Below are positions 6,482-13,232 of a DNA stretch of 15,895 bases, one piece after another. This DNA is from Burkholderiales bacterium (GTDB lineage Bacteria; Pseudomonadota; Gammaproteobacteria; Burkholderiales; Burkholderiaceae_C). The stretch covers positions 1-15,895 of the forward strand of contig CANBSV010000062.1 in assembly GCA_947372225.1 (NCBI GenBank). Direction: 5' to 3'. Every line of letters begins with the position of its first letter. Within the stretch, counting starts at the first letter, position 1. Below the pieces are notes generated by a model. It searched no databases, was not told where the DNA came from, and saw nothing but the letters and a program-made list of their open reading frames with translations. The position numbers and the translations under genes are program-made.

Positions 6482-6510
6482 AAAGCCGGCCCATAGGCCG
6501 GCTTTTTCTT
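6482..6510 (+). terminator. Rho-independent terminator
   Basis: AAAGCCGGCC-cata-GGCCGGCTTTTTCTTT: a 10-bp stem counting the A/T pairs, with a T-rich tail. It ends the transcription unit of the 58-residue ORF. Confidence 0.92.
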
Positions 6511-6853
6511 TGGGGCTCTTCTTCGGGCTGGCTCAATCCAGTGGCTGTCACAAGCGTCCCCGGTTGACTACAGCGTCTTGCCAGCTCACAGCACGGGGTC
6601 ACAAGGGGGACCAGCCCCTCCTATGGCACGGGAAGGCCACCGAATCGGCGGCGCCTTGCCTTTGATCAACGCGGCCTTCGATGGCACGCCACGCTTGACC
6701 GCCGCTCATGCACGAACCGCGGAACTCGGGCCCCACGGCACGACACCAAGCGACGTCGAGCGCCGCACCACACCGCCATGCGCGGGCAGTTGAGCCCGCT
6801 CAATCCACCCCAGACAGCGAACAGCACAGTTGAACTTTCATCAGGAGTAGCCC
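6511..6853. other. Intergenic stretch, no gene supported
   Basis: About 340 bp between the terminator and the next start. Open frames here lack ribosome sites and coding character. GTCACAAG occurs twice (6547-6554 and 6598-6605), and GTCACAA also occurs once in the hairpin at 6100-6106. A TTGACT hexamer at 6564-6569 has no matching -10. The promoter of the gene at 6854 should be here but is not recognisable. Confidence 0.5.
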
Positions 6854-7105
6854 ATGCCCAGCACCCCACTCCCATCCGAATCCAACGGCGTCTTGCGATT
6901 CATGACGCCCATCGGCTCCGACGAGGTCACGGCGTTTGTTTCCGAATCGGCCCTGCGTGCCCGCTACGGCAGCGTGCCGACCGTCGGCGACAACGACGTG
7001 GCATCGATTTATGGCCTGCACCAACTCGAGATCAACGCCGCGGTGGCGCGCCGCATCCGGGCTGGAGCCCGTCAGCCGGTGGTGCTGCGTGCGTCCGATC
7101 TGTGA
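6854..7105 (+). CDS. Small DUF1488-like protein
   Basis: This 83-residue protein has a clean AGGAG ribosome site at 6843-6847, six bases before the ATG. After a short Pro/Ser leader it reads VLRFMTPIGSDEVTAFVSESALRARYG, then IYGLHQLEINAAVARRI and QPVVLRASDL. This follows the general pattern I know for DUF1488: a beta strand, a 'V.C.IS.EAL...FG'-like helix, then a helix with IE..A...I and a closing PV.L...D strand. DUF1488 has no established function. The match is by pattern memory and is moderate. The gene faces the acidic small protein gene across 34 bp. Confidence 0.62.
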   Translation: MPSTPLPSESNGVLRFMTPIGSDEVTAFVSESALRARYGSVPTVGDNDVASIYGLHQLEINAAVARRIRAGARQPVVLRASDL

Positions 7106-7139
7106 GCCAAGGCAGCGCCGTGCCGGGCGACGGCGGCCG

Positions 7140-7487
7140 TCACTCTGCGTCCAGATGCGGCGGACACATCCCCTCGGCTGGCTCGCCGGTTTCAGCGTCT
7201 AGCCAGGTGGCGATGCCGATGTCGTCCTCGACCTCGTGCAACACCTCGATGTCGGTGGCAACCGCCTCCTCGGGCTCGTCGAAGGGCCCGTCGATGGTGT
7301 CGGTCTCGTCCTCGTAGGTCTCGAGCGGATCGTCACCAGACTCATCCACCGACGCCGTCGGCACCACATCGCCTTGCACCGGCGCGGGTGGCGGTGCCGC
7401 TTGGGACATCACGGGTCCTTGCATCGTTGCGGCGCTCTTGGGGCCCGGCAGGTTCAGGCTTGAGGTCTCGAGAATCTTTTTGATCAC
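7140..7487 (-). CDS. Acidic small protein of unknown function, GTG start
   Basis: I do not recognise this 115-residue protein. It starts at GTG (7487-7485) with a good GAAGGA ribosome site at 7495-7500, seven bases away. The first residues MIKKILE are basic/amphipathic; the middle (20-45) is Pro/Ala/Gln-rich; residues 46-95 are strongly acidic with many Asp and Glu (DESGDDPLETYEDETD, DEPEEAV). There is no signal peptide or membrane helix. It is probably largely disordered. The ribosome site and sustained acidic composition argue for a real gene. An in-frame ATG 21 codons in could be an alternative start, without a clear ribosome site. Confidence 0.55.
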   Translation of the reverse strand: MIKKILETSSLNLPGPKSAATMQGPVMSQAAPPPAPVQGDVVPTASVDESGDDPLETYEDETDTIDGPFDEPEEAVATDIEVLHEVEDDIGIATWLDAETGEPAEGMCPPHLDAE

Positions 7488-7645
7488 GGCAGTGTCCTTC
7501 CCGGGCTAACTTTCATGTTGCGTCGTTCTTCCTTCGAGGCAGCGCACACCACCGGCCACCAGCTCGCTGGCAAGCCACCATTGGCGCGTCAGGCACCCGG
7601 CGTGGCATTGAGCAGCCTCAACGCCAGCGGCCGGTCGCATCGAGC

Positions 7646-8089
7646 TCAAGGCCGTGGCGCCTCAGACGACACCGAGGTCGTGTCGCCTGTCTCGAAATAG
7701 AAGATCGCCTGGCGGTGATCGCCGGCGCGGATGTGGGTCGCACGGCTTTGCGTTTCGCCGTGATAGGTCGCCTGCACCGTGTAGCGCCCCGGCGGCAGAT
7801 CCACGAACAGCCACGGCCCATCGATCGGCGCGTCAAACACCACCGCCTTGTGCACATCGGTGATGTGAATTTGCACGTTCGACAGGTACGCACCCGACTT
7901 GCGAGCCGCGGTGAGCACCCACAGGCTGTAGCGATCGCGCTGGGTGGTCATCTCGGCGCGCTCGTCGTCGGTCACACCGCCGCCCATGAATGCATGCCCC
8001 AGCACCGTGGTGGAAGGCTGCACCGCACAGGCCACGTTCGACAGCCCGGCCGCCGCCAGGCAAACAGCCACCCAAATTGCTCTTTTCAT
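7646..8089 (-). CDS. Secreted carboxypeptidase-regulatory-like domain protein
   Basis: This 147-residue protein has a signal peptide (MKRAIWVAVCLAAAGLSNVACA; cut probably after residue 22). The mature part starts with HAFMGGGVTDDERAEMTTQRDRYSLWVLTAARKSGAYLSNVQIHI and continues as a beta-sandwich: FDAPIDGPWLFVDLPPGRYTVQATYHGETQ (85-114), like carboxypeptidase regulatory-like/CNA-B-type folds, closing with GDHRQAIFYFETGD. I have seen this type in Burkholderiales as an exported protein of unknown role; ligand-free scaffolding is only a guess. The ATG at 8089 has GAGGA eight bases upstream and begins exactly at the signal peptide, so the longer open frame to 8377 is discarded. It is divergent from uspA. 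Confidence 0.75.
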   Translation of the reverse strand: MKRAIWVAVCLAAAGLSNVACAVQPSTTVLGHAFMGGGVTDDERAEMTTQRDRYSLWVLTAARKSGAYLSNVQIHITDVHKAVVFDAPIDGPWLFVDLPPGRYTVQATYHGETQSRATHIRAGDHRQAIFYFETGDTTSVSSEAPRP

Positions 8090-8390
8090 GTCCGATGTCC
8101 TCGTGATTGGCGATGCCCGCCAATTTAGGCAATGCACGGCACAACGCATTGACATGGCGCAGTGGAAGAATTGCGGACCAGTGAATTCGTCGTGAGGGCG
8201 TGCCTGGAGTCGGGACTCGAGGCGTTGCCCGTGCAACTGCCGTCGCTGGGCCGCGCGCCCGGCCGCTACGTGCTGCAAAAGTGAAACCCCTGGGCAGCGC
8301 GGCGCGCAGCGCTCGAAACCTTGCGCGGCGTCAATGCGCGATCCCATCGAGCGCCGCACGATCTGCGACACCATCACTCAGGAGACCCGC
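8090..8390. promoter_or_regulatory. Divergent intergenic region between the secreted protein gene and uspA
   Basis: 301 bp with no supported gene. A perfect inverted repeat ATTGGCG-ATGCC-CGCCAAT lies at 8106-8124, 17 bp before the minus-strand start, with a TAAATT -10-like element at 8124-8130 on the minus strand. TTGCGCGGCGTCAA at 8321-8334 matches the FNR consensus at only 7 of 10 defined positions. If real it would sit near -42 for a start about 20 bases before the uspA ATG, with a CACGAT hexamer at the -10 place. These are weak signals. Confidence 0.4.
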
Positions 8391-8858
8391 ATGTACAAAT
8401 CCATTCTTGTGCCCCTGGACGGCAGCGAGGCGTCGCAAGACGGGCTGGCGCAGGCCATCGAGATCGCGCGTGGCGACAAGTCCACCTTGCACCTGCTGCA
8501 CGTGATCGATTCGTTTCCGGTCATGTTCGAGATGTCGGCACAAGCCAACTTCGAGACCATGCGGCAGTCGCTGCGCAGCTGGAGCGAAGGCATGCTCGAG
8601 ACCGCGCGCCGCAAGGCCGCCGAGCAGGGCGTGAACGCTGAGGTGGTCGTGCGCGAGCTGGTCACCGGCCGTGTGAGCGACAGCATCGTCGAGGTGGCTC
8701 GCGACGCCGCCTGCGACCTGATCGTCATGGGCACCCACGGTCGCCGTGGCCTGCGCCGCATGATGCTGGGCAGCGATGCCGAGTCGGTGGTGCGCCAGTG
8801 CCACACCCCCGTGCTGCTGGTGCCGCAGCGCGCCGACAGCCGGCTGACCAGCCAGTGA
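8391..8858 (+). CDS. Universal stress protein (UspA family)
   Basis: This 155-residue cytoplasmic single-domain Usp of normal length begins MYKSILVPLDGSEAS, the canonical first strand and loop. It carries the full ATP-binding signature GTHG-x9-G-S (residues 114-128, GTHGRRGLRRMMLGS), so it is of the nucleotide-binding type rather than the UspA type that lacks this motif. Usp proteins accumulate under starvation, hypoxia or other stress and are thought to act as ATP-dependent regulators, usually as dimers. A CAGGAG ribosome site at 8379-8384 fixes the start. It opens the cluster of signalling genes to the right. A 7-bp GC hairpin follows the stop. Confidence 0.93.
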   Translation: MYKSILVPLDGSEASQDGLAQAIEIARGDKSTLHLLHVIDSFPVMFEMSAQANFETMRQSLRSWSEGMLETARRKAAEQGVNAEVVVRELVTGRVSDSIVEVARDAACDLIVMGTHGRRGLRRMMLGSDAESVVRQCHTPVLLVPQRADSRLTSQ

Positions 8859-8862
8859 TCGA

Positions 8863-8880
8863 GGCGGGCGCCAGCCCGCC
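8863..8880 (+). repeat. GC hairpin after uspA
   Basis: GGCGGGC-gcca-GCCCGCC, a perfect 7-bp stem four bases after the uspA stop. There is no T-run, so it is more likely an mRNA 3'-end stabiliser or weak terminator than a full intrinsic terminator. Confidence 0.5.
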
Positions 8881-8998
8881 ACCGTCAAAGCGTTCACCCC
8901 GACCGCTGTGCACGCCCCAACGGTGAGTCAGCGCAATGGACCGCGCCACCAGCCCGTTACAACGACTCAGGCATTCCGCCTCGAGGAACGGGAAAGAC

Positions 8999-9694
8999 AT
9001 GCGCCATGTGCTGATCGTTGTGTGGATGTTGTTGTGCGCAATGGCAAGCGCCAACGCACAGGTGAGCGTGGGGCTGGGCATCGCCTTGCCCGGGGTGAGC
9101 ATCGGGATCCATTTGCCGGCCTATCCGCAGTTGGTGCGCGTGCCGGGCTACCCGGTCTATTACGCGCCGCAGGTGGACTCGAACTACTTCTTCTACGACG
9201 GCCTGTACTGGGTCTACGAGGACGACAGCTGGTACTCGAGCTCCTGGTACGACGGCCCGTGGGGTCTGGTCGATCCGCAGGCGGTGCCGCTGTTCGTGCT
9301 GCGCATCCCGGTGCGTTACTACCGCGCACCGCCGCCTTACTTCCGCCCGTGGCGCGCCGACGCACCGCCGCGCTGGGGCGAACACTGGGGTGGCGACTGG
9401 GAGCGCAACCGCAACGGCTGGGACCGCTGGAACCGCCGCACCGCGCCGGCGCCGGCACCGCTGCCCGCCTACCAGCGGCGCTACACGCAGGACCGCTACC
9501 CGAAGCAACCCGAGCAGCAACAGATCCACGGCCAGAACTACCGCTACCAGCCGCGTGACCCCGCCGTGCGGCAGCAGCAACATCGACCCGAGCCACGGCC
9601 TGAGCAGCAGCGCCAACCCCAACCGGAGCGGCAACAAAACGATCGCGGCCAGGGGCAAGGCGCGGGTCAGGACCACGGCAAGGGCAAAGACTGA
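8999..9694 (+). CDS. Secreted Tyr/Trp-rich protein with Gln/Arg-rich tail
   Basis: The protein has 231 residues, with a signal peptide MRHVLIVVWMLLCAMASANA cut before QVSV. Residues 21-60 have an alternating hydrophobic, Gly- and Pro-rich character. Residues 61-120 are dense in Tyr, Trp, Asp and Ser (SNYFFYDGLYWVYEDDSWY, SSWYDGPWGLVDP). Residues 120-150 are Trp/Arg/Gly-rich, and the tail from 150 is Pro/Gln/Arg with a final GQGQGAGQDHGKGKD. I recognise the general type from Betaproteobacteria (small exported proteins with YWV/WYDGPW blocks) but no function. It is probably an envelope or matrix protein. The ATG at 8999 follows GAGGAA (8983-8988) and GGGAAAG (8990-8996) and starts at the signal peptide. 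Confidence 0.72.
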   Translation: MRHVLIVVWMLLCAMASANAQVSVGLGIALPGVSIGIHLPAYPQLVRVPGYPVYYAPQVDSNYFFYDGLYWVYEDDSWYSSSWYDGPWGLVDPQAVPLFVLRIPVRYYRAPPPYFRPWRADAPPRWGEHWGGDWERNRNGWDRWNRRTAPAPAPLPAYQRRYTQDRYPKQPEQQQIHGQNYRYQPRDPAVRQQQHRPEPRPEQQRQPQPERQQNDRGQGQGAGQDHGKGKD

Positions 9695-9756
9695 CAGCAA
9701 ATTCGGAGTATTCCGAGCCGCTCGGCCGGCCCACCCGAGCGTCGTTTGGAACACAC

Positions 9757-9770
9757 TTGATCCAGATCAA
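9757..9770 (+). promoter_or_regulatory. Perfect FNR/Anr-type box
   Basis: TTGATCCAGATCAA, matching TTGAT-N4-ATCAA at all ten defined positions; flanking bases extend it to ACTTGATCCAGATCAAGT. It lies 133 bp before the start of the sensor kinase gene, in the 208-bp gap after the secreted protein gene. An Fnr-family regulator with the matching recognition residues is encoded at 13233. By equal-base arithmetic a perfect match is expected about 0.015 times in a window of this size. Confidence 0.75.
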
Positions 9771-9902
9771 GTTCGCCGCCGAGGGACGCTGAGTCGACAT
9801 CGGTGCACACCCAGAATCAACGCAGTTCTTGCCCGCTGGCAGGGATGTCGAGTACACGGCCACGGCCGAGTACCGACCACCGGAACATCGGGAAGATTCC
9901 AC

Positions 9903-11825
9903 ATGCTCGACCCGCACGGGGCCAAGACAGACAGCAAACCCCCGGCGCCCACCGACCTGGCCACCGCAGCACCGCCCGTGGGTGGTTGGGAGCGACGCAC
10001 GTTCGACCGGCGCGGCGTGACCAGCCTGCAGCTCGACGCGCTGGAATCCGAACGCCAGCGCATTGCACGCGAACTGCACGATGAGCTTGGCCAGCGGCTG
10101 AGCGCGGCCAAATTGATGCTGGCCGAAGTCAGCCGCGCCGCCTCACCACACGGCAAGCTCACCGAGGGCCTCGAGGATCTGGGCAAGGTGCTCGACGACA
10201 GCGTCGAAGCGGTGCGTCAACTGGCACGAGACCTGCGCCCGCCGATGCTCGACGACCTGGGTCTGAACAGCGCCCTCGAGTCGTTGGCCACGGGCACCGC
10301 GTCGCGTCTGGGCATCCGCATCGAGCTGCAGCTCGACGCTGACCCGCAACTGCTGGACAGCTCGGCCACCATTGCCGTGTACCGCATCGCGCAGGAGTCC
10401 CTGACCAACGTGGCCCGCCACGCCAGGGCGCGCCACGTGCGCATCGAGTCGCGCCTGGGCAGCGCGTCATGGCTGTTGCAGGTCGAGGACGACGGCGTGG
10501 GCATGGCCCAGCGCGAGCCTGCCGCCCGTCACACGCTCGGGCTGGTGGGCATGCGAGAGCGCGCCCACCTGCTGGGCGGGCGCTTGCGCATCGAACCCGC
10601 GCCCGGCGGTGGCACCCGCGTGTGCCTGGAGCTGCCGCTCGAGCAGCCCATCGCCGCGCTCGCCCGGGAGGCGGCACCGAAGCTTTCCGCGCTCACCTTC
10701 GCAGAGATCGAACACGAGCGGGCTGTGCATCAACTGGCGCTCGAATCACAAAACGGAGAGCTGCGACGCGCGCAGGTCGAGCTCAGCGTTGCTCGCGACC
10801 GCTACCTCGACCTGTACGACTTTGCGCCGGTGGGCTACCTCACGATCGACCATGGCGGCGTCATCGTCGAGGCGAATGTGACCGCGGCGTCGCTGCTCGC
10901 CGTCCCCAACGGCGCGCTCATCCGCAAACCCTTCTCGGAATTTGTCGTCAAGCGCGACATCGATCGCTGGCTGCACCACGCATCACACGCACTGGGCAGC
11001 GAAGGATCGCAGTCCGTCGAGGTGATGCTGCAGCCCGCCCGTGGCGTGGCTTTCCAGGCCCAACTCGATTGCGTGAGATCGGTGCACGACATGGCGGAGC
11101 CGATGTTGAGGGCCACGCTGAGCGATGTGTCGGCGCGCGAACAAGCCACCATGAGCCGGCGCATCGCGCTGCGAGCCGTGGATGAGGCCGAAGCCGAGCG
11201 CAAGCGCCTGGCCAGCGCGCTGCACGAGGATCTGGCGCAAGACCTCAGCGTGCTGAAGATGGACCTGGCCCGGCTGCTCGACACGCCCTCACCGTTCAAG
11301 AGCTCGATCAGCATCGGCAAGATGATCGACTCGACCGACCACGCGCTGTCCAAGGTGCGGCGCATCGCGATGGACCTGCGCCCGCCCATCCTGGACGATC
11401 TCGGCCTCAACGCGGCGGTCAACTGGCTGGCACTGGACGTGGCCACGCGCACCGGTGTGGCAATCAAGGTCCATCACGACGACAACGATCCCCCGCTCGA
11501 CGCCTTCCAGCGCGTGGGCGTATTTCGTTTGCTGCAGATCGCGCTGTCTCTGATCACGCGCAGCGCCGCAGGGCAAAGCGCCACGATTCACCTGCGTCAC
11601 GGCAACGGCCAGCTCGAACTGCTGATGGAGTCGAGCGGCAGCGGATGGCCGATGGGCGATTCGCTCGACATGGCCGTCGCCACACACTCGCCGCTGGTTC
11701 AGCAAGTGCACCTGCTGGGCGGGCGCCTCGAATTCGAAGATTCAATCCACCAGAGCCGGCGTGTGGCGTTTCGCCTGCGACTGCCGTCCGGTGGCGAACC
11801 CAGTCCTGCACACAGCACCACATGA
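9903..11825 (+). CDS. Tandem HisKA_3 sensor histidine kinase with PAS domain, second module degenerate
   Basis: This 640-residue cytoplasmic protein has no membrane segment. Module 1: HisKA_3 helix with phospho-acceptor His59 (ERQRIARELHDELGQRL), X-region DLRPPMLDDLGL (110-121), then an intact HATPase: N-box QESLTNVARHA (Asn169), G1 DDGVGM, G2 GLVGMRERAHLLGG. A helical linker (about 260-298) leads to a PAS domain (300-410; DLYDFAPVGYLTIDHGG). Module 2: HisKA_3 with His441 (ERKRLASALHEDLAQDL), DLRPPILDDLGL (491-502), then an ATPase-like end whose N-box reads QIALSLITRSA (Leu550 for Asn) and whose G1 reads SSGSG (Asp lost). Only module 1 should bind ATP. The ATG at 9903 with GGAAG at 9891-9895 is chosen; the frame is open to 9390, but that part overlaps the previous gene. 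The stop overlaps the next ATG, so a cognate kinase-regulator pair is clear. Confidence 0.88.
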   Translation: MLDPHGAKTDSKPPAPTDLATAAPPVGGWERRTFDRRGVTSLQLDALESERQRIARELHDELGQRLSAAKLMLAEVSRAASPHGKLTEGLEDLGKVLDDSVEAVRQLARDLRPPMLDDLGLNSALESLATGTASRLGIRIELQLDADPQLLDSSATIAVYRIAQESLTNVARHARARHVRIESRLGSASWLLQVEDDGVGMAQREPAARHTLGLVGMRERAHLLGGRLRIEPAPGGGTRVCLELPLEQPIAALAREAAPKLSALTFAEIEHERAVHQLALESQNGELRRAQVELSVARDRYLDLYDFAPVGYLTIDHGGVIVEANVTAASLLAVPNGALIRKPFSEFVVKRDIDRWLHHASHALGSEGSQSVEVMLQPARGVAFQAQLDCVRSVHDMAEPMLRATLSDVSAREQATMSRRIALRAVDEAEAERKRLASALHEDLAQDLSVLKMDLARLLDTPSPFKSSISIGKMIDSTDHALSKVRRIAMDLRPPILDDLGLNAAVNWLALDVATRTGVAIKVHHDDNDPPLDAFQRVGVFRLLQIALSLITRSAAGQSATIHLRHGNGQLELLMESSGSGWPMGDSLDMAVATHSPLVQQVHLLGGRLEFEDSIHQSRRVAFRLRLPSGGEPSPAHSTT

Positions 11826-12505
11826 ACCTCCTGCTCATCGACGACCACCAGATCGTTCGCGAGGGCCTCAAACGCCTGCTCGCGCCCGTCCACACAGAAT
11901 GGTCCATCGCCGAGGTGTCCAACGGACACGAGGCGCTCGAGTTGATGCGCCGGCAGCCCGTCGATCTGGCCGTGCTCGACCTGTCGATGCCGGGCATGAG
12001 TGGGCTCGACCTGCTGCGGCGCATCAAGTCGGACCACCCGGCCACAGCGGTGCTGGTGCTGAGCATGCATGCCGAAGAGCAGTACGCCGTGCGCGCGTTC
12101 AAGCTGGGCGCCAACGGCTACGTGACCAAGGACAGCGCGGCCGCCGAGTTGCTCATGGCCGTGCAGAAGGTCGCGGCGGGCGGCACCTATGTGTCATCGA
12201 GCCTGGCAGAACGCGTGGTGCAACAACTCAACGGCAGCTCGCAAAAGCAATCGCATCAGGAGCTGTCCAACCGCGAGCTCGAGGTGCTGCAGCGCATCGT
12301 GGCAGGCATGCGCCTGACCGACATCGCCGAAGAACTGCATCTGTCGGTCAAGACCGTGAGCACGCACAAGAGCCGTATCCAGGAAAAGCTCGAACTGCCC
12401 AGCATGGCCGCGCTGATCCGCTACGGCATCGAAAACAACCTGTCCGACTCGATCGCGTCAGAGTCGCTGCGCACCAACGACGACGATGCCCAGACGGTCA
12501 TGTAG
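11822..12505 (+). CDS. NarL/FixJ-family response regulator
   Basis: The protein has 227 residues. The receiver domain (1-120) has the acidic pair Asp7/Asp8, phospho-acceptor Asp53 in LAVLDLSMPGMSG, and Lys103 in GYVTKDSA. The LuxR-type HTH (147-210) has LSNRELEVLQRIVAGMRLTDIAEELHLSVKTVSTHKSRIQEKL, the standard GerE pattern with recognition helix VKTVSTHKSRI. A tail of about 17 residues is rich in Asp/Asn/Ser. Its ATG overlaps the kinase stop (ATGA), so the two are translationally coupled and form a two-component system. Such regulators bind inverted heptamer-like sites as dimers. The paired palindromes at 2443 and 6040 have suitable geometry, but no link is shown. It converges on a receiver-only paralogue. 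Confidence 0.92.
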   Translation: MNLLLIDDHQIVREGLKRLLAPVHTEWSIAEVSNGHEALELMRRQPVDLAVLDLSMPGMSGLDLLRRIKSDHPATAVLVLSMHAEEQYAVRAFKLGANGYVTKDSAAAELLMAVQKVAAGGTYVSSSLAERVVQQLNGSSQKQSHQELSNRELEVLQRIVAGMRLTDIAEELHLSVKTVSTHKSRIQEKLELPSMAALIRYGIENNLSDSIASESLRTNDDDAQTVM

Positions 12506-12560
12506 TCGCGGTTGAAGGGGTACGCCAGCGCACCACCACGCCTGAGGCGCGGCAAGCGTT

Positions 12561-13004
12561 TCAGTGACCCTCGATCACGCGCCCGACCAGGCGCGCCGAG
12601 ACGTAGCTGCCCGACTCGAGCATCCGGCGCACGGCGGTGATCAATTCGCTGGCGGCGCTGTCCTTGGTCACATAGCCGCGCGCACCGGCCTGAAGGGCCC
12701 GCAGTGCGTACTGCTCTTCGGCATGCAGGCTCAACACCAGCAGGTGCACGCCGGGGTATTCGGCATGCACACGCTTGATGAGGTCGAGTCCGCTCATGAC
12801 GGGCATCGACAGATCCACGATCAGCAGGTCCATGGGGTGCGTGCGCAACATCTCGAGCGCTTGCAAACCGCTGTCGGCCTCGGACACCACCCAGTGCCTG
12901 CCTGCCGATTCGAGGAGGCGTCGCAGGCCCTCGCGAAAGATCGCGTGGTCATCGACGATGAGGATTTGGAGATCGCAGGGCTGGAGCGTTTTGCACATCG
13001 ACAC
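12561..13004 (-). CDS. Receiver-only response regulator paralogue (lacks HTH)
   Basis: The protein has 147 residues. It is closely similar to the receiver of the neighbouring NarL/FixJ regulator: LIVDDHAIFREGLRRLL, DLSMPVMSGLDLIKRV with Asp64, LSLHAEEQYALRALQAGARGYVTKDSAASELITAV with Lys114. It stops at VGRVIEGH, just where the linker to the LuxR-type HTH would begin. No HTH coding remains, because only 55 bp separate its stop from the end of the convergent regulator gene. The phosphorylation residues are all kept, so it may be a phosphate sink, a relay or a dimerisation partner. GTG at 13004 or ATG at 12998 could start it; CAGGGG lies 12-17 bases upstream. A 9/10 FNR box lies about 30 bp upstream. 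Confidence 0.85.
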   Translation of the reverse strand: MSMCKTLQPCDLQILIVDDHAIFREGLRRLLESAGRHWVVSEADSGLQALEMLRTHPMDLLIVDLSMPVMSGLDLIKRVHAEYPGVHLLVLSLHAEEQYALRALQAGARGYVTKDSAASELITAVRRMLESGSYVSARLVGRVIEGH

Positions 13005-13031
13005 AGTGTCGGCAGCCCCTGGGCGCTGGGC

Positions 13032-13045
13032 TTGAGTGCCATCAA
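13032..13045. promoter_or_regulatory. Near-perfect FNR-type box (9/10)
   Basis: TTGAGTGCCATCAA matches TTGAT-N4-ATCAA except for one base. It lies in the 228-bp region between the divergent receiver-only gene and the fnr-like gene, 28-34 bp before the former's start and 188 bp before the latter's. At this distance it could repress or activate the receiver-only gene, or serve autoregulation of the Fnr-type regulator. About 0.5 such near-matches are expected by chance in a window of this size, so it is suggestive only. Confidence 0.45.
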
Positions 13046-13232
13046 CAAGGCCGGCATGGAGCGTTCCCGACGCACTCGGCGGATTCCGAACGCGAAGGGT
13101 GGTGAAACCTCAAGGAGGTAGAGGGCTTTTCACCTGCCAACTCAAGCGCTCGCTGATGGCTCGAAGCGGCCATGGGAGCGAACCTAGGTCACTCGCTGAA
13201 CCAGCGTTAGTCATCCCAACCAGGAGCGCAAC

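Noticed and set aside
8207..8218. GAGTCGGGACTC as a DosR-like box
   Set aside because: Only a GGGACT half-site resembles the DosR consensus and the second half is absent; the parallel with DosR rests on gene content, not on this.
9390..9902. In-frame upstream extension of the sensor kinase (about 170 extra codons)
   Set aside because: It overlaps the secreted protein gene in another phase, is Arg/Thr/Ala-rich shadow sequence and runs across the FNR box; the ATG at 9903 with a ribosome site is better.
9021..10079. Long minus-strand open frame opposite the secreted protein and kinase genes
   Set aside because: Arg/Ala/Ser/Pro-rich translation typical of antisense frames in GC-rich DNA; both opposite-strand genes have signal or domain support.
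13110..13135. Strong AAGGAGGT ribosome site inside the divergent regulator gap
   Set aside because: No start codon follows within a usable distance; the frame crossing it starts far upstream and has no coding character.
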